Position numbers and translations under genes: made by a program. The notes below the pieces were generated by a model. The model worked only from the letters and a program-made list of their open reading frames with translations. It had not been told where the DNA came from and made no database searches. A DNA stretch of 64,000 nucleotides. Origin: UBA877 sp035506155 (GTDB lineage Bacteria; Chloroflexota; Anaerolineae; Anaerolineales; Villigracilaceae). Location of the stretch: the NCBI GenBank assembly GCA_035506155.1, contig DATJPX010000021.1, positions 1 through 64,000 on the forward strand, in the 5' to 3' direction. This document shows, piece by piece, positions 25,551 to 34,639 of the stretch. Every line of letters starts with the position of its first letter. Within the stretch, counting starts at the first letter, position 1.

Positions 25551-26759
25551 TTGAAGGCAACCCACTCCGCTCATCCCGTGCGGCCAATCCCCGCGACCAT
25601 CGGCTATTATGCAACCTTTATCGTCCTCGGTCTAATGATCGGCGCAAACGGACCGGTCCTGCCCAGCCTGGCCCGTCACACAGCCAGCAGCCTCGACCGG
25701 ATCAGCATCATTTTCGTAGCCAGCTCGTTCGGGTATATGATCGGGACCTGGCTGGGAGGCAAGGCCTACGGGCGGTTCAACGGGCATCGGGTGATGGCCG
25801 CCGGGCTGGCAATCGCCGGCCTGGGCGCCTTCTTCGTCCCGATCATCACCCAACTCTGGCTGCTGGTGGGGGTCATGGTCGTCTTCGGGAGCGTCCAGGG
25901 GCTGGTCGACCTGGGAGGCAACACCCTCCTGATGTGGGTCCATGGCGAAAAGGTCGGGCCGTTCATGAACGGCCTGCACTTCTTCTTCGGCGTCGGCGCC
26001 TTCGTCGCGCCCATGATCATTGCCCCACTGATCGCGAACCTTGGCGACATCCAATGGGTTTTCTGGATCATGGCATTATTATGCATCCCCCTTGCCCTCT
26101 GGACCTGGTTCCAGCCGGCCCCGAAGGTCCGCAGCCAGACCGATGTCCAGACGGGGCGGATCGTGTCGCCGCTCCTGGTCGGCATGGTGGTCGGCTTTAT
26201 CTTCCTGTACGTCGGCAGCGAGATCACCTACGGGAACTGGATCTACACCTACGCGGTCAAGCTCAACCTGGCCACGGACGTCAGCGCGGCCTACCTCAGC
26301 TCTGCTTATTGGGGCTTCTTCACCCTGTCACGCCTCGCCGGCGTGTGGATCTCGACCCGCCTGCACGCAGAAAAGGTCCTGCTCATGGACATGTGCTCGG
26401 CCATCGCCAGCATTGCCCTGATCCTGGTCTGGCCGAACAACCCGACGGTCCTGTGGATCGGGACGATCCTGTTCGGGATCAGCCTCGCGTCCATCTTCCC
26501 CACCACCATGACCTTCGCTGAGCAGCGTCTGCACCTGACGGCCGAATCCAGCGGGTGGATCCTGGTGGGCTCCGGCGCAGGCGGCATGTTCTGGCCCTGG
26601 CTGGTCGGCCAGCTTTTCGTGAAGGCCGGGCCGCATATTACCATGCCCATCGTCCTGGTCGACGTGATCCTGAATCTGGGAATGCTGACGTTGATCTTGA
26701 CGACGCTTGCAAAGAAATCAGCCGGGCGACTGGCAGTCGATCGGGCCGCCAAAGCCTGA
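25551..26759 (+). CDS. MFS transporter, probable sugar permease
   Basis: TTG 25551 with GAGGAG 7-8 bases upstream gives 402 residues; a frame from 25476 is longer but unsupported. Twelve helices are visible, with GYMIGTWLGGKAYGRFNGHRVMAAG as the motif A-like loop 2-3 and GLVDLGGNTLLMWVHGEKVGPFMNGLHFFFGVGAF as in fucose/glucose-galactose-type (FHS) permeases. The next gene, a GH3 glycosidase, begins 28 bases after the stop, so the pair may import and process a plant-type oligosaccharide or its monosaccharide. The sugar is not deducible. Confidence 0.82.
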   Translation: MKATHSAHPVRPIPATIGYYATFIVLGLMIGANGPVLPSLARHTASSLDRISIIFVASSFGYMIGTWLGGKAYGRFNGHRVMAAGLAIAGLGAFFVPIITQLWLLVGVMVVFGSVQGLVDLGGNTLLMWVHGEKVGPFMNGLHFFFGVGAFVAPMIIAPLIANLGDIQWVFWIMALLCIPLALWTWFQPAPKVRSQTDVQTGRIVSPLLVGMVVGFIFLYVGSEITYGNWIYTYAVKLNLATDVSAAYLSSAYWGFFTLSRLAGVWISTRLHAEKVLLMDMCSAIASIALILVWPNNPTVLWIGTILFGISLASIFPTTMTFAEQRLHLTAESSGWILVGSGAGGMFWPWLVGQLFVKAGPHITMPIVLVDVILNLGMLTLILTTLAKKSAGRLAVDRAAKA

Positions 26760-26787
26760 CATGGACACCCCTGCAAGGAGACCAACC

Positions 26788-28923
26788 TTGGAAAAAACGA
26801 CCGAATCGAAATACCTGGACCCCAATCTGCCGATCCCGGAGCGCGTTGCGGACCTGATCTCCCGGCTGACGTTGCAGGAAAAACTCGGCCAATTCATCCA
26901 CCCTGTGGACGAGATCCCGCGGCTGGGCATCCCATCCTACAACTTCTGGAGCGAGGGACTGCACGGGGTGGCCCGCAATGGCCGCGCCACGGTCTTCCCC
27001 CAGGCAATCGGGATGGCCGCCACCTGGGACCGGGAGCTGATCCGCTCGGTGGCATCGGCCATCGGGGACGAAGGTCGCGCCAAATACCACGCCGCCGTCC
27101 GCAGGAACGGGGCGGCTGGCATCTTCCAGGGCCTGACCTTCTGGTCCCCCAATATTAATTTATTCCGGGATCCACGCTGGGGGCGCGGCCAGGAGACCTG
27201 GGGCGAGGACCCTTACCTGACCGGCGAGATGGGCTCGGCCTTCGTGCGCGGCCTGCAGGGCGAAGACCCGAAATACCTGAAGGCAGCCGCCTGCGCCAAG
27301 CACTTTGCCGTTCATTCCGGGCCGGAAAGCAAACGCCACGTATTCAATGCCATCGTTTCGAAGCGCGACCTGTACGGCTCGTACCTGCCCGCCTTCAAAA
27401 AGGTGGTCCAGGAGGCAAAAGTCGAAGCGGTCATGGGCGCCTATAACCGCACCCTGGACGAGCCTTGCTGCGCCAGCCGGCTGCTCCTCAAGGAAATCCT
27501 GCGCGGCGAATGGGGCTTCGCCGGGCACGTCGTCTCCGACTGCTGGGCGCTGACCAACATCCACAATGACCACAAGATCACCAGTGGGCCGGTCGAGACG
27601 GCCGCCCTGGCGCTCAAGGCCGGCTGCGATCTCTCCTGCGGGTGCACCTACGACCATCTTGACGAGGCCCTCCAGCAGGGTCTCATCCGCGAATCCGACA
27701 TCGACCTGGCCCTTTCCCGCACCCTGGCCACCCGCTTCAAGCTCGGCATGTTCGATCCGCCGGAAATGGTCCCCTACGCGTCCACCCCATTGAGCGTGGT
27801 TGGATCGGAAAAACACCGCGAGCTGGCCTATCGGGCGGCCGTCGAATCGACCGTGCTGCTCAAGAACCGCGCTGGCATCCTGCCGATCAAGCCGGAGATT
27901 AAATCGATATTCGTCACCGGCCCGGCCGCCGCCTCGCTGGACGTCCTGCTCGGCAACTACTACGGGATCAGCGACCGGATGACAACCCTGATGGAGGGGA
28001 TTGTCGGGCGGGTCCCAGAGGGGTTGAAAATAGAGTACCGCCCGGGCTGCCAATGGACCAACCAGAGTTTCTCCCCGCTCAACTGGGCGGTGCACGAAGC
28101 CGCCAGCGCCGACCTGACCCTCGTCTGTGCGGGCACTTCCCCGCTGATGGAAGGCGAGGAGGGCGAATCCGTCCTTTCCAGCGAACAAGGCGACCGGGCC
28201 GATATTGCCCTCCCGGAAGTCCAGAAAGCCTTCATCCGCGAGATCGCCGAGCGTGGCGCAAGGATCGTCCTGGTGCTGACCGGGGGCAGCCCGATCGCCC
28301 TGGGAGAGATCGCCGACATGGTCGAGGCGATCCTGTTCGTCTGGTATCCGGGCCAGGAGGGCGGACGGGCGGTTGCAGATATCTTGTTCGGGGATGAGCT
28401 GCCCTCCGGAAAACTGCCGGTCACCTTCCCGAAATCGGTGAAGGACCTGCCGCCTTTCGAGGACTACAACATGGCCGGGCGGACGTACCGATACGCCGCA
28501 GCGGAACCGCTCTACCCGTTCGGCTTTGGCCTTTCCTATACGAGCTTCAGCTACTCGAACCTCGAACTGGACGCGAAGCAGGCCAGCGCCGGAGGGCCCT
28601 TCTCGATGGCCGTGACCGTGACCAACACCGGCGGGCGCACCGGCGCGGAGGTCGCTCAGGTCTACCTGAGCGACCTGGAAGCCAGCCTGCCCGTGCCGAT
28701 CCAATCCCTGATCGGCTTCGGACGGGTTCGCCTCGAACCGGGCGAAAGCCGGAAGCTGGCCTTCCATATCCCGGCCGAAGCCATGCAGCTCTTCGACGAG
28801 GATGGTCGCGCCAAACTCGAACCCGGCCGCTTCCGGGTGACGGTTGGCGGATGCTGCCCGGGGGAGCGCGGCCTGGCACTCGGCGCGCCGCAGCCGGTCA
28901 GCGCGGAATTCGTCGTCGAATAA
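26788..28923 (+). CDS. Glycoside hydrolase family 3 (beta-xylosidase/beta-glucosidase type)
   Basis: TTG 26788 has AAGGAG 7 bases upstream; an ATG at 26761 lacks one. The product is 711 residues: GH3 N-terminal barrel at about 30-320, GH3 C-terminal sandwich at 350-560, and an FnIII-like end (GAEVAQVYLSDLEASLPVP). The nucleophile Asp is in GHVVSDCWALTNIH, the SDC form known from plant-type xylosidase/arabinofuranosidase members. NYYGISDRMTTLMEGI and GQEGGRAVADILFGDELPSGKLPVTF also fit. No signal peptide is present, so it acts on imported sugars in the cytoplasm. The MFS permease just upstream probably feeds it. Confidence 0.93.
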   Translation: MEKTTESKYLDPNLPIPERVADLISRLTLQEKLGQFIHPVDEIPRLGIPSYNFWSEGLHGVARNGRATVFPQAIGMAATWDRELIRSVASAIGDEGRAKYHAAVRRNGAAGIFQGLTFWSPNINLFRDPRWGRGQETWGEDPYLTGEMGSAFVRGLQGEDPKYLKAAACAKHFAVHSGPESKRHVFNAIVSKRDLYGSYLPAFKKVVQEAKVEAVMGAYNRTLDEPCCASRLLLKEILRGEWGFAGHVVSDCWALTNIHNDHKITSGPVETAALALKAGCDLSCGCTYDHLDEALQQGLIRESDIDLALSRTLATRFKLGMFDPPEMVPYASTPLSVVGSEKHRELAYRAAVESTVLLKNRAGILPIKPEIKSIFVTGPAAASLDVLLGNYYGISDRMTTLMEGIVGRVPEGLKIEYRPGCQWTNQSFSPLNWAVHEAASADLTLVCAGTSPLMEGEEGESVLSSEQGDRADIALPEVQKAFIREIAERGARIVLVLTGGSPIALGEIADMVEAILFVWYPGQEGGRAVADILFGDELPSGKLPVTFPKSVKDLPPFEDYNMAGRTYRYAAAEPLYPFGFGLSYTSFSYSNLELDAKQASAGGPFSMAVTVTNTGGRTGAEVAQVYLSDLEASLPVPIQSLIGFGRVRLEPGESRKLAFHIPAEAMQLFDEDGRAKLEPGRFRVTVGGCCPGERGLALGAPQPVSAEFVVE

Positions 28924-28941
28924 GACAAAGTTAGGGTAGTC

Positions 28942-28983
28942 AACCCGGCCAGGGCCGCGCTCTGGCTTCCGGCCGGGTTTTAT
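28942..28983 (+). terminator. Terminator of the MFS/GH3 operon
   Basis: AACCCGGCC and GGCCGGGTT form a 9-bp stem with a 20-base loop, followed by TTAT. The next start codon lies only 8 bases after the stem. Confidence 0.85.
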
Positions 28984-28986
28984 CTC

Positions 28987-30771
28987 ATGAACAACACACG
29001 ATTCCAATCCCGCGCCAGCCAGGAGCGCAATTACCAGGGCGAAAATCCGATCCTGACCTTCGCCTACCTGTACAGCGACCAGCGCGGCAGGCTCCTGCTG
29101 GCGATCCTGCTCTACTTCATCAAAGCCAGTCCGGTTTGGGCCATGCCGCTGCTGACCGCCCACGTCATCGACCTGGTCACCACTGGCGGGCCGAAAGCCC
29201 TCGAGAACCTCTGGCTGACGGCCCTGATCCTGGCGGTGATGCTCCTCCAGAACATCCCCATGCACTACCTTTACGTCCGCCAGATCAGCCAGGCTGTGCG
29301 GACCGTCGGCGCGCAGCTGCGATCCGCCATCGTCCACCGGCTCCAGCAGCTCTCCATCGACTACTACAAAAGTCACAGCGCCGGACGGCTGCAGAACAAG
29401 GTGCTCAGGGATGTGGAATCGATCGAGGTGCTCACCCGCACCCTTTACGACGGCGGGCTGGGCGCCTTCTTCGCCATGGTCATCGCCATCATTACCACGG
29501 CAATCCGCGCCCCGGCCTTCCTGCTGGTCTTCCTGGTGACCGTTCCGATCGCGGTGGCCGTCCTGCGCGGCCTGCGCGGGGCGCTGACGGAACGCAACGC
29601 GGCCTTCCGGCTCGAGCTGGAACGGATGTCGGCCCGGGTCATCGAGATGACCCACCTGATCCCGATCACCCGCGCCCACGGGCTGGAGGAGAACGAGCTC
29701 GAACGCGTCGATGCAACCCTCTCGGAAGTCAAGAACGCCGGGCTGGAGCTGGACGCCACCACCGCCCTCTTCGGGGCGGTCTCCTGGGTGACCTTCAACC
29801 TGTTCAACATCGGCTGCCTGATCTTCACCGCCTGGGCTTACTTCACCCGCTTCATCCCGATCACGGTTGGCGACATCGTCCTGCTGACCGGCTATTTCAA
29901 CTCCCTGACCAATTCGGTCATGCTCATCATCAACATGATCCCCGACATTGCCAAAGGCTTCGAGTCGATCCGCTCGATCGGCGAAGTACTCCAGTCCCCC
30001 GACCTGGAACAGAACCAGGGAAAACAGGCCGTCGAGGCGGTCAAGGGCGAGATCGTCTTCGAGGGCGTCTCCTTCCGTTACCCGGACGGCGAGGAGGATG
30101 CCGTGCGGGACTTTTCCCTGTCCGCCCGGCCGGGCGAGACGGTCGCCCTGGTCGGCCCGTCCGGCTCAGGCAAGACGACCGTCCTCAACCTGGTGATCGG
30201 CTTCATCCGCCCAACCTCCGGCCGGCTCCTGCTGGATGGGCAGGACATGGAAAACCTGGACCTGAGAACATACCGGCGTTTCCTGTCGGTGGTCTCGCAG
30301 GACACGATCCTGTTCGATGGCTCGGTCCAGGAGAACGTCACCTATGGCTTGAAAACCTTCCGGGAAGCGGCCATCGAGGCGGCCCTGCGGGACGCCAACG
30401 CCCTGGAGTTCGTCGAGCACCTGCCGGATGGATTGAATACCAACCTGGGTGAAAAAGGCGCCCGTCTGTCCGGTGGGCAGAAGCAGCGCCTGGCCATCGC
30501 CCGGGCACTGATCCGCAACCCGCGCCTCCTGATCCTGGACGAAGCCACCTCGGCCCTGGATGTCGAATCCGAGGCCCTGATCCAGGAAGCGCTCGAACGG
30601 CTGATGCGCGGCCGGACGACTTTCGTGGTCGCCCACCGCCTGTCGACCATCCGCAATGCCGGCCGGATCATCGTGATGGAAGACGGCCGGATCGTCGAGG
30701 CCGGCAGCCACGAAGAGCTGCTCGGCAGGAACGGCAGCTACGCCCGGTTGTACTCCCATCAGGCCGCATAG
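28987..30771 (+). CDS. ABC exporter half-transporter, canonical
   Basis: A 594-residue subunit with six helices (residues about 35-320) and an ATPase domain (about 345-580). All catalytic motifs are intact: Walker A GPSGSGKT, signature LSGGQ, Walker B LLILDEATSALD with Glu, H-loop VVAHRLSTI. It can therefore work as a homodimer, unlike the pair at 16050-19702. The ATG at 28987 starts right at the end of the preceding terminator, with no Shine-Dalgarno. A later start is unlikely because the N-terminal helix would be lost. The substrate is unknown. Confidence 0.9.
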   Translation: MNNTRFQSRASQERNYQGENPILTFAYLYSDQRGRLLLAILLYFIKASPVWAMPLLTAHVIDLVTTGGPKALENLWLTALILAVMLLQNIPMHYLYVRQISQAVRTVGAQLRSAIVHRLQQLSIDYYKSHSAGRLQNKVLRDVESIEVLTRTLYDGGLGAFFAMVIAIITTAIRAPAFLLVFLVTVPIAVAVLRGLRGALTERNAAFRLELERMSARVIEMTHLIPITRAHGLEENELERVDATLSEVKNAGLELDATTALFGAVSWVTFNLFNIGCLIFTAWAYFTRFIPITVGDIVLLTGYFNSLTNSVMLIINMIPDIAKGFESIRSIGEVLQSPDLEQNQGKQAVEAVKGEIVFEGVSFRYPDGEEDAVRDFSLSARPGETVALVGPSGSGKTTVLNLVIGFIRPTSGRLLLDGQDMENLDLRTYRRFLSVVSQDTILFDGSVQENVTYGLKTFREAAIEAALRDANALEFVEHLPDGLNTNLGEKGARLSGGQKQRLAIARALIRNPRLLILDEATSALDVESEALIQEALERLMRGRTTFVVAHRLSTIRNAGRIIVMEDGRIVEAGSHEELLGRNGSYARLYSHQAA

Positions 30772-30780
30772 AAAACAAAC

Positions 30781-30808
30781 CGAATCATCTTCCCCAGGAT
30801 TCGTTTTT
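30781..30808 (+). terminator. Terminator after the ABC exporter gene
   Basis: CGAATC and GATTCG enclose an 11-base loop and are followed by TTTTT. It lies just before the stop of the convergent glnE gene. Confidence 0.7.
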
Positions 30809-30815
30809 CAATCGA

Positions 30816-33800
30816 TCAACTGGAAAGCAGGCGTGTGCTGAGTTCCTGGACCTCCAGGGGATAGCGAAGGAGGTCTTCGCGCAAGGAGGCGACGTCGGCG
30901 CCATAGCGCAGGCGCCGGGCCAGGAAGGCGAATTCCTCGCTGTCCTGGGGAGGGATGTCGACGTCCTTGGAATTCCCGCGCACAACCCGGAGAGAATCGA
31001 TCAGCCAGCGCAGGAAGGTATGGGCCTTGCGCAGGCGGGAATAATCGTCGTCCGCCAGGATCCCGGCCGCGTTCAAGGCCGCCATCGCCTGGCGGATATT
31101 CGTCAGCCGGAGGGAGGGGTTCGTCACTCCGTGGGTGATCTGCAAACCCTGGATGAGGTACTCGACATCCACCAGGCCGCCCGGGCTGTATTTGGCGTTG
31201 AATGTACCGGCCGAGGCGAGGTGGCGGACCTGTTTTTCGCGCATCGCCCGCATGGAAGTGACATCGAACGGCTCCCCGTTGTAAACGTATCGATCGCGCA
31301 GGGTGCAGATACGCTCGCCCAGCCCGGGGTCGCCAGCGATCGGCCGCAGCTTGACGAGGGCCTGTCGCTCGTATGCCCAGGCGGGCCCGTCAGGGGCGTA
31401 ATAACGCTGGAAGGCCTCCAGGGACACGGCCAGGCTCCCGGCCTTGCCATACGGCCGAAGCTGCAGATCGATGTGGAAGATCCCTTCCTGCCGGGCCCGG
31501 ATGGATTTGATCAGGCCGTGGAGAAGCTCCTCGTAGAAATCGCCGGTCGGGACGGGCTTTGCCCCGCCCGATTTCCCACTCCCGGAGTAAACCAGCATCA
31601 GTTCGATATCCGAGGCGAAGCCGAGCTCGCGGCCGCCGCATTTGCCCAGGGCAACCACGGTCGCAACGTCAGGGCGATTCCTGTCCGTCCGGGGGAGACC
31701 GTGCTGTTCGATCAATCCCTTGAGTTCCAGGTCGTAGGCGGTCCGGACGACCAGCTCGACCAGGTCGGTCAGTTCGCTGGAAAAATCCCAGAATTCCGGG
31801 GTCAGGCCCAGGATGTGGCGCATGTCGATCCGGAACATCTCGCGGTCCTTGAACGCATTCAAGGCGTCGCGCCAGTCCCCGGAGCGGGAGAGCTGCGCTT
31901 CCAATTCATCTTTCAACTGTCCGGCGGTTTTCGAAGCCGAGAGCAAATCCACATCCCGGACGACCGGGAACAGGTTGGCATACTGCATCCGCAGGAAATC
32001 GTCCCACAGGAAATCGCTCACCCCGAGCAACTGGGCCAGGGCATCCAGGACCTCCGGGCGGTCGAGCCGGGCAAATTCGTCCGGCCAGTTCGGACGCTTG
32101 AAAAGCTGGCCGAGGAATTCCCGAAAGTGGAGCAGGGCGGATTCGGGATTGGGCGAGCGCGGCAGCAGGTGGGTGAAATGCTTGATCAGGACGGTGGCGG
32201 CGCGCAGCTCGCGCTGCTTCTCCGCCGAAGTGACCTTGCGACCGCGCTCGTCAGTCACGTAGATCGTGTCGCTGACGCGGGTGCCGATCGAGCGGACGTC
32301 CATGCGCTCGATGTTGATATGGGACAGCGACAGGGCATTGCTGAACTCATAAAGGAAACCGACCGTGTCCACCGTGGAAATCCTCAAGACCGTGCAGCGC
32401 CCGGAAAGCTCGTTGTCGATCTCGATATCGATCGGATAGAGCGGCGTATCCCGGACGGTCATCCCCTGGAAAACCTGGCCGACCCGCTTGGCAAGGTCGC
32501 CCTGGGCCTCCCGGCGCTTGCCGCCCTGGAGCTTCCCGAGCAATCCCTGCAGTTCCTCCCGGTAGCTTTTCCACATTTCATCGGTCGGCCGGGCCGCGGC
32601 GACGGACCGGACGGCGAAGACGTCCACGATCTTGCGGCGTTCGTCCTTTTCCCCTTCCCCTGGCTCATAAGTGAAAATATGACTCTCGAGGATGTCCAGG
32701 TCATAGACAAACATCAACCCGCAGATCAGGGAAAACTCCCCCAGGTAATCGTACGCCACCACGCTGATCTTCCAGCGTGAGCCATCCAGCGGCTGGATCT
32801 GGATTTCGGCCGCATTCTGCGAATCGAGGCGGGCGGCCAGCCCGGCATGCTGCTGGATCTCCTCCTGGGTGAAGGTAGCAGCATACGAGGAATCCATCCG
32901 GGCAATGTGCTTGAGAACATCCGGCGACTCCGCCGGGGATTCCGGAGCTGCGCTGGCGGTCTGGTTCCCGACGTATTTCAGGAAGATCGAACGGATCGAC
33001 TGGCTGGTATGCTCATACTGGCGGGTGAAATGCTCACCAGCGTTCCGCCCTTCGAAACCGAGCCTGCGGGCGATCAGGTCGATGGCTTTCGGGTCGGCCG
33101 GCAGGGTGTTGATCTGGCGGTAGTCGATCATCTGCAGGGAATGCTCGATCGCCCGCAGGAAAGTATACCCATCCATCAACAGGCGGGACTCGGAAGCCGT
33201 CAGCCAGCCATGGTCGCGCAGCTGCGGGATCGCCTTGAGCGTGGCGCGCGTCCGCACGGCCGGGTGGATCAGCTGCAGGGACTGGACGACGAATTCCACA
33301 TCCCGGATCGAGCCCTCCCCCAGTTTGACCTCCCCCCAGCCGCGGCCCTTTTCCTGGAGGAACTCCTCCGTGCGTTGTTTCATACCAAAAATGCTCGAGC
33401 GGACTTCCTCGGGGGAAGCCTGGAAAATGAAGGGCTCAATCTGCCGGCGCAGGTCCTCCCCCAGGGCCAGGTTCCCGGCGATCGGGCGGGCCTTGAGCAG
33501 GGCCTGGCGCTCCCACAAACGCGCATGGGCTTGCATGTACTGGACGTGGCCGGCGACCGTGGTGATCAGCGGGCCGTCGTGGCCCCATGGCCGAAGCCGC
33601 AAGTCCACCCGGTAGAGGAAGCCTTCCGTGGTCGTCCGGGAGATGTTGTCGATCAGGCGCTCGGCCAGCGAAACGTACTGGCCGGCATCCTCCCTGGCGA
33701 CGAAGAGCAGGTCGATATCGGAGCTGTAATTGAGTTCCCAGCCGCCCAGCTTCCCCATCGCCAGGACGACGAAACCGGCGGGCTTCTCCCCGCTCTGCTG

Positions 33801-34415
33801 CGAGGCAAGGACCAGGCAGGCCCGCACCAGCCCAATGGCCATGCGGGTAAGCTGGGAGAAGACGGCCCGCAGGTCGTACAGACCGAGCAGGTCGCTGCAG
33901 CCGATCCGCAAGAGCTGGCGGCGCTGGTAACGCCGGATCGCATCCAGTTTTTCCACCTCCCCCGCAGCCGCCTGGAAAGCGGCGGTTGCCTCGGCCTGGT
34001 ATTGGTCGATCGTCTTTCTTTCGGTCAACAGCGGGCGTCGCCGGAGCAGCTCCAGCCCATCCGGCGAGCGGAGCAGGATCTCCGTCAGGAAAGGGCTGGA
34101 GGAAAAGAGCGTCACCAGGATCTCGATGACGCGCGGATTTTTCTTCAACTGTTCGAAGAAATCCTGGCCGTAGCTCTCGGCCAGGCGCTCGATATTGACC
34201 AGCGAGCGATCCGGATCGGCGGCCGAGGCCAGGGCGGCTTTCAGGTACGGGTAACAATCCGGCAGGGTCCCGCCGGAGCGCGCCTGCAGCCTGAGCAGGG
34301 TCGCCCTGGCCGTTTCCCAATCGGCAAACCCGCAGGCTTCCAGGGCAGATTGGGAGACGGCATCGTCGTCCAGCTCGTCGATTTTCAGGGGATCTCTTCG
34401 GTCGGGACTCATCAT
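30816..34415 (-). CDS. glnE: Glutamine synthetase adenylyltransferase (GlnE-type) with internal ACT-like domains
   Basis: A 1199-residue bifunctional enzyme that would add AMP to, and remove it from, glutamine synthetase. The first nucleotidyltransferase domain has MGKLGGWELNYSSDIDLLF (about residue 220-236), followed by RVDLRLRPWG. The second has LGKCGGRELGFASDIELMLVY (about 925-945), followed by DLQLRPYGKAGSLAVSLEAF. The second metal motif is D-x-E rather than D-x-D. Between the halves (about 550-725) lie two ACT-like segments, the clearer one around VGFLYEFSNALSLSHINIERMDV. E. coli GlnE is about 945 residues and has no such insertion, so amino-acid sensing is likely built in. A likely target is the GS at 41395, which keeps the adenylylation Tyr. 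A -10 TATAAT ends 4 bases before the ATG, and a TACCC-N4-GGGTA palindrome lies about -38. Confidence 0.85.
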   Translation of the reverse strand: MMSPDRRDPLKIDELDDDAVSQSALEACGFADWETARATLLRLQARSGGTLPDCYPYLKAALASAADPDRSLVNIERLAESYGQDFFEQLKKNPRVIEILVTLFSSSPFLTEILLRSPDGLELLRRRPLLTERKTIDQYQAEATAAFQAAAGEVEKLDAIRRYQRRQLLRIGCSDLLGLYDLRAVFSQLTRMAIGLVRACLVLASQQSGEKPAGFVVLAMGKLGGWELNYSSDIDLLFVAREDAGQYVSLAERLIDNISRTTTEGFLYRVDLRLRPWGHDGPLITTVAGHVQYMQAHARLWERQALLKARPIAGNLALGEDLRRQIEPFIFQASPEEVRSSIFGMKQRTEEFLQEKGRGWGEVKLGEGSIRDVEFVVQSLQLIHPAVRTRATLKAIPQLRDHGWLTASESRLLMDGYTFLRAIEHSLQMIDYRQINTLPADPKAIDLIARRLGFEGRNAGEHFTRQYEHTSQSIRSIFLKYVGNQTASAAPESPAESPDVLKHIARMDSSYAATFTQEEIQQHAGLAARLDSQNAAEIQIQPLDGSRWKISVVAYDYLGEFSLICGLMFVYDLDILESHIFTYEPGEGEKDERRKIVDVFAVRSVAAARPTDEMWKSYREELQGLLGKLQGGKRREAQGDLAKRVGQVFQGMTVRDTPLYPIDIEIDNELSGRCTVLRISTVDTVGFLYEFSNALSLSHINIERMDVRSIGTRVSDTIYVTDERGRKVTSAEKQRELRAATVLIKHFTHLLPRSPNPESALLHFREFLGQLFKRPNWPDEFARLDRPEVLDALAQLLGVSDFLWDDFLRMQYANLFPVVRDVDLLSASKTAGQLKDELEAQLSRSGDWRDALNAFKDREMFRIDMRHILGLTPEFWDFSSELTDLVELVVRTAYDLELKGLIEQHGLPRTDRNRPDVATVVALGKCGGRELGFASDIELMLVYSGSGKSGGAKPVPTGDFYEELLHGLIKSIRARQEGIFHIDLQLRPYGKAGSLAVSLEAFQRYYAPDGPAWAYERQALVKLRPIAGDPGLGERICTLRDRYVYNGEPFDVTSMRAMREKQVRHLASAGTFNAKYSPGGLVDVEYLIQGLQITHGVTNPSLRLTNIRQAMAALNAAGILADDDYSRLRKAHTFLRWLIDSLRVVRGNSKDVDIPPQDSEEFAFLARRLRYGADVASLREDLLRYPLEVQELSTRLLSS

Positions 34416-34419
34416 TAAG

Positions 34420-34459
34420 ATTATACCGTAGAGGCAAAGCAGGCCTACCCGAATGGGTA
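34420..34459 (-). promoter_or_regulatory. glnE promoter with TACCC-N4-GGGTA operator
   Basis: On the minus strand TATAAT (34425-34420) lies directly before the glnE ATG at 34415, predicting a leaderless mRNA. The -35 region is poor. The palindrome TACCCGAATGGGTA (34446-34459) is centred about 38-39 bases before the start, an activator-like position. Confidence 0.65.
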
Positions 34460-34488
34460 AGCCGGCCGAAATATGCGGCCTGCCGTCC

Positions 34489-34502
34489 TACCCAAACGGG
34501 TA
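34489..34502. promoter_or_regulatory. Second TACCC-N4-GGGTA palindrome, upstream of the APC permease
   Basis: TACCCAAACGGGTA lies 43 bp (about four helical turns) from the glnE copy and 138 bases before the permease ATG. It is the exact reverse complement of the copy upstream of amt at 39600. It may serve both divergent genes by cooperative binding. Confidence 0.65.
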
Positions 34503-34639
34503 CCGGATGGTCCATTTTGGCGGATCGCTGCCCTTTTTGGGGCGGGAATATTCTCCATACGGGGAATGGTTTTCCATATCCCGAACGCCTAGAATATCGG
34601 CATTCAAATCCGCCTCGATCCCATGAAAGGATGATCCCA

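Noticed and set aside
27160..29679. 839-residue minus-strand frame opposite the GH3 and ABC genes
   Set aside because: Antisense shadow; both sense genes carry complete catalytic motifs.
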